NCBI RefSeq assembly: GCF_000499385.1
Contig: NW_013654328.1
Location: 1 to 29,166, forward strand
Direction of reading: 5' to 3'
Source: Eimeria necatrix
Lineage: Eukaryota; Apicomplexa; Conoidasida; Eucoccidiorida; Eimeriidae
DNA: 29,166 nucleotides
Shown here: piece after piece, positions 29,159-29,166 of the stretch
How the letters are laid out: the number at the start of each line of letters is the position of its first letter
Position numbering within the stretch: position 1 is the first letter of the stretch
Notes under the pieces: generated by a model
What the model was told of the DNA's origin: nothing
Seen by the model: only the letters and a program-made list of their open reading frames with translations
The model's database searches: none
Translations under genes and position numbers: made by a program

Positions 29159-29166
29159 GGGGGGGG
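22724..29166 (+). CDS. VPS13: VPS13/chorein-family bridge-like lipid-transfer protein, N-terminal part
   Basis: Exons: 22724-24441, 24913-25675 and 25816 to beyond the window end, with junctions in phase (GG|GTGAGC to TTCAG|G; TGG|GTGAGG to CACAG|ATT). This gives 1,944 codons so far; exon 3 alone has 1,117 codons without a stop. The start MLGRLVELLLQRLLRSFGLN matches the chorein N-terminal helix. LSVHIEDVHLRLED corresponds to the conserved V-x-I-x-D-V-H-x-R-x-E-D block. GVAAYWN, LSLQIDAEMSPLLLLLREEQ with LLDAATLLCW, IEVYVHP, LRVSVAFEGFSVRVF and ECFYDAFDPVEF fit the repeating beta-strand and linker pattern. VPS13 proteins form hydrophobic grooves that move bulk lipid between membranes at contact sites. 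Poly-Gln, Ala and Ser tracts of about 10-25 residues interrupt the fold throughout. Assignment to VPS13 rather than another chorein-domain protein rests on the N-terminus only; the C-terminal domains are outside the window. Confidence 0.78.
23733..23746. promoter_or_regulatory. GGTGTACGTACACC palindrome within coding exon
   Basis: A perfect 14-bp copy in VPS13 exon 1, translated in the coding frame as part of RCTYTP. It is one of six related sites between 21.8 and 26.6 kb. Confidence 0.45.
24498..24625. repeat. Purine-rich A/G tract in VPS13 intron 1
   Basis: An almost pyrimidine-free stretch built from AAAAATAAA, AGATAAAA and AAGAAATA words follows the donor at 24442 and a short CAG cluster. 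Confidence 0.8.
24706..24896. repeat. CTGCTGGCTAG minisatellite in VPS13 intron 1
   Basis: About 16 head-to-tail units of 11-15 bp (GCTGCTGGCTA and GCTGCTAGCTA variants) fill the space before the acceptor at 24912. NheI-type GCTAGC palindromes recur in most units. Confidence 0.9.
25821..25834. promoter_or_regulatory. GGTGTACGTACACC palindrome at start of VPS13 exon 3
   Basis: A perfect copy beginning 5 bases into exon 3, translated EVYVHP. A one-mismatch copy (GGTGTACATACACC, 26550-26563) encodes AVYIHL, and another (GGTGCACGTACACC, 22963-22976) encodes QVHVHR. In these three cases protein constraint could explain the DNA word. Confidence 0.45.
28441..28645. repeat. 15-bp GCATGC repeat encoding HAxxx pentads in VPS13
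   Basis: GCATGCA recurs at mostly 15-bp spacing. In the VPS13 frame it reads HANTM HANTM HASIL HASLL, then HADAV HAGTL HASGM HAEAL HAAAV and further degenerate pentads. All 13 or so units keep His-Ala and a hydrophobic last residue. Confidence 0.85.
28652..28770. repeat. 12-bp GGAGCTGCAGCA repeat encoding Gly-Ala-Ala-Ala
   Basis: About nine units directly follow the pentad repeat and translate as GAAA in the VPS13 frame. GGGGGCCCCT repeats follow. Confidence 0.85.
29101..29166. repeat. (CAG)n tract at window end
   Basis: About 18 CAG codons (Gln in the VPS13 frame) are followed by a G-run that ends the window. The poly-G may be an assembly-edge artefact. Confidence 0.9.

Overview
The window looks like nuclear DNA of a coccidian apicomplexan, most likely Eimeria. 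Four things point there: very dense (CAG)n/(CTG)n tracts that run through exons, introns and intergenic DNA in every phase; interstitial AAACCCT/TTTAGGG telomere-like tracts; intron-rich genes with GT..AG splice sites; and a nuclear gene for an apicoplast-type ribosomal protein with a signal-peptide leader. The genus is an inference from repeat style and gene content. No search was run. Predicted starts rest on ATG codons and splice-phase bookkeeping done by hand.

Layout. 1-1525 (+): the 3' part of an axonemal coiled-coil gene of the CCDC96/CFAP184 type. 1526-3399: no gene seen; AT-rich minisatellites. 3400-5847 (+): a two-exon gene for an Ala/Glu/Ser/Gln-rich protein with a possible signal anchor. 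6016-9149 (+): eight exons whose phases join a signal peptide, about eight ankyrin repeats, one sushi/CCP domain and a GPI-type tail into a 478-residue protein. 9150-11792: no gene seen. 11793-14988 (+): SEC63 of the ER translocon, ten exons, 657 residues. 15698-17625 (-): a BTB/POZ protein with a MATH-like region and unusually short introns. 18534-18923 (-): apicoplast-type ribosomal protein bL33. 19115-19384 (-): an LC8-type dynein light chain. 19973-20923 (+): organellar bL27 with an insertion and a long tail. 22724 to the window end (+): the N-terminal 1,944 codons of a VPS13/chorein-family lipid-transfer protein, open at the edge.

From about 14 to 19.9 kb there are almost no CAG/CTG runs, while both flanks are saturated. 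The window therefore crosses repeat-rich, repeat-poor and repeat-rich blocks, as known for Eimeria chromosomes. The genes do not form an operon. Possible shared themes are flagellated microgametes (CFAP184-like, dynein light chain), ER and membrane traffic (SEC63, VPS13) and organellar translation (bL33, bL27).

The most interesting items are the predicted secreted ankyrin-CCP protein, whose signal-peptide core is a CTG microsatellite; a dispersed noncoding element with the core TGTCTGTACAC, arrayed seven times in one intron; a related palindrome family, GGTGTACGTACACC; and a GCATGC-bearing 15-bp repeat translated as HAxxx pentads inside VPS13.
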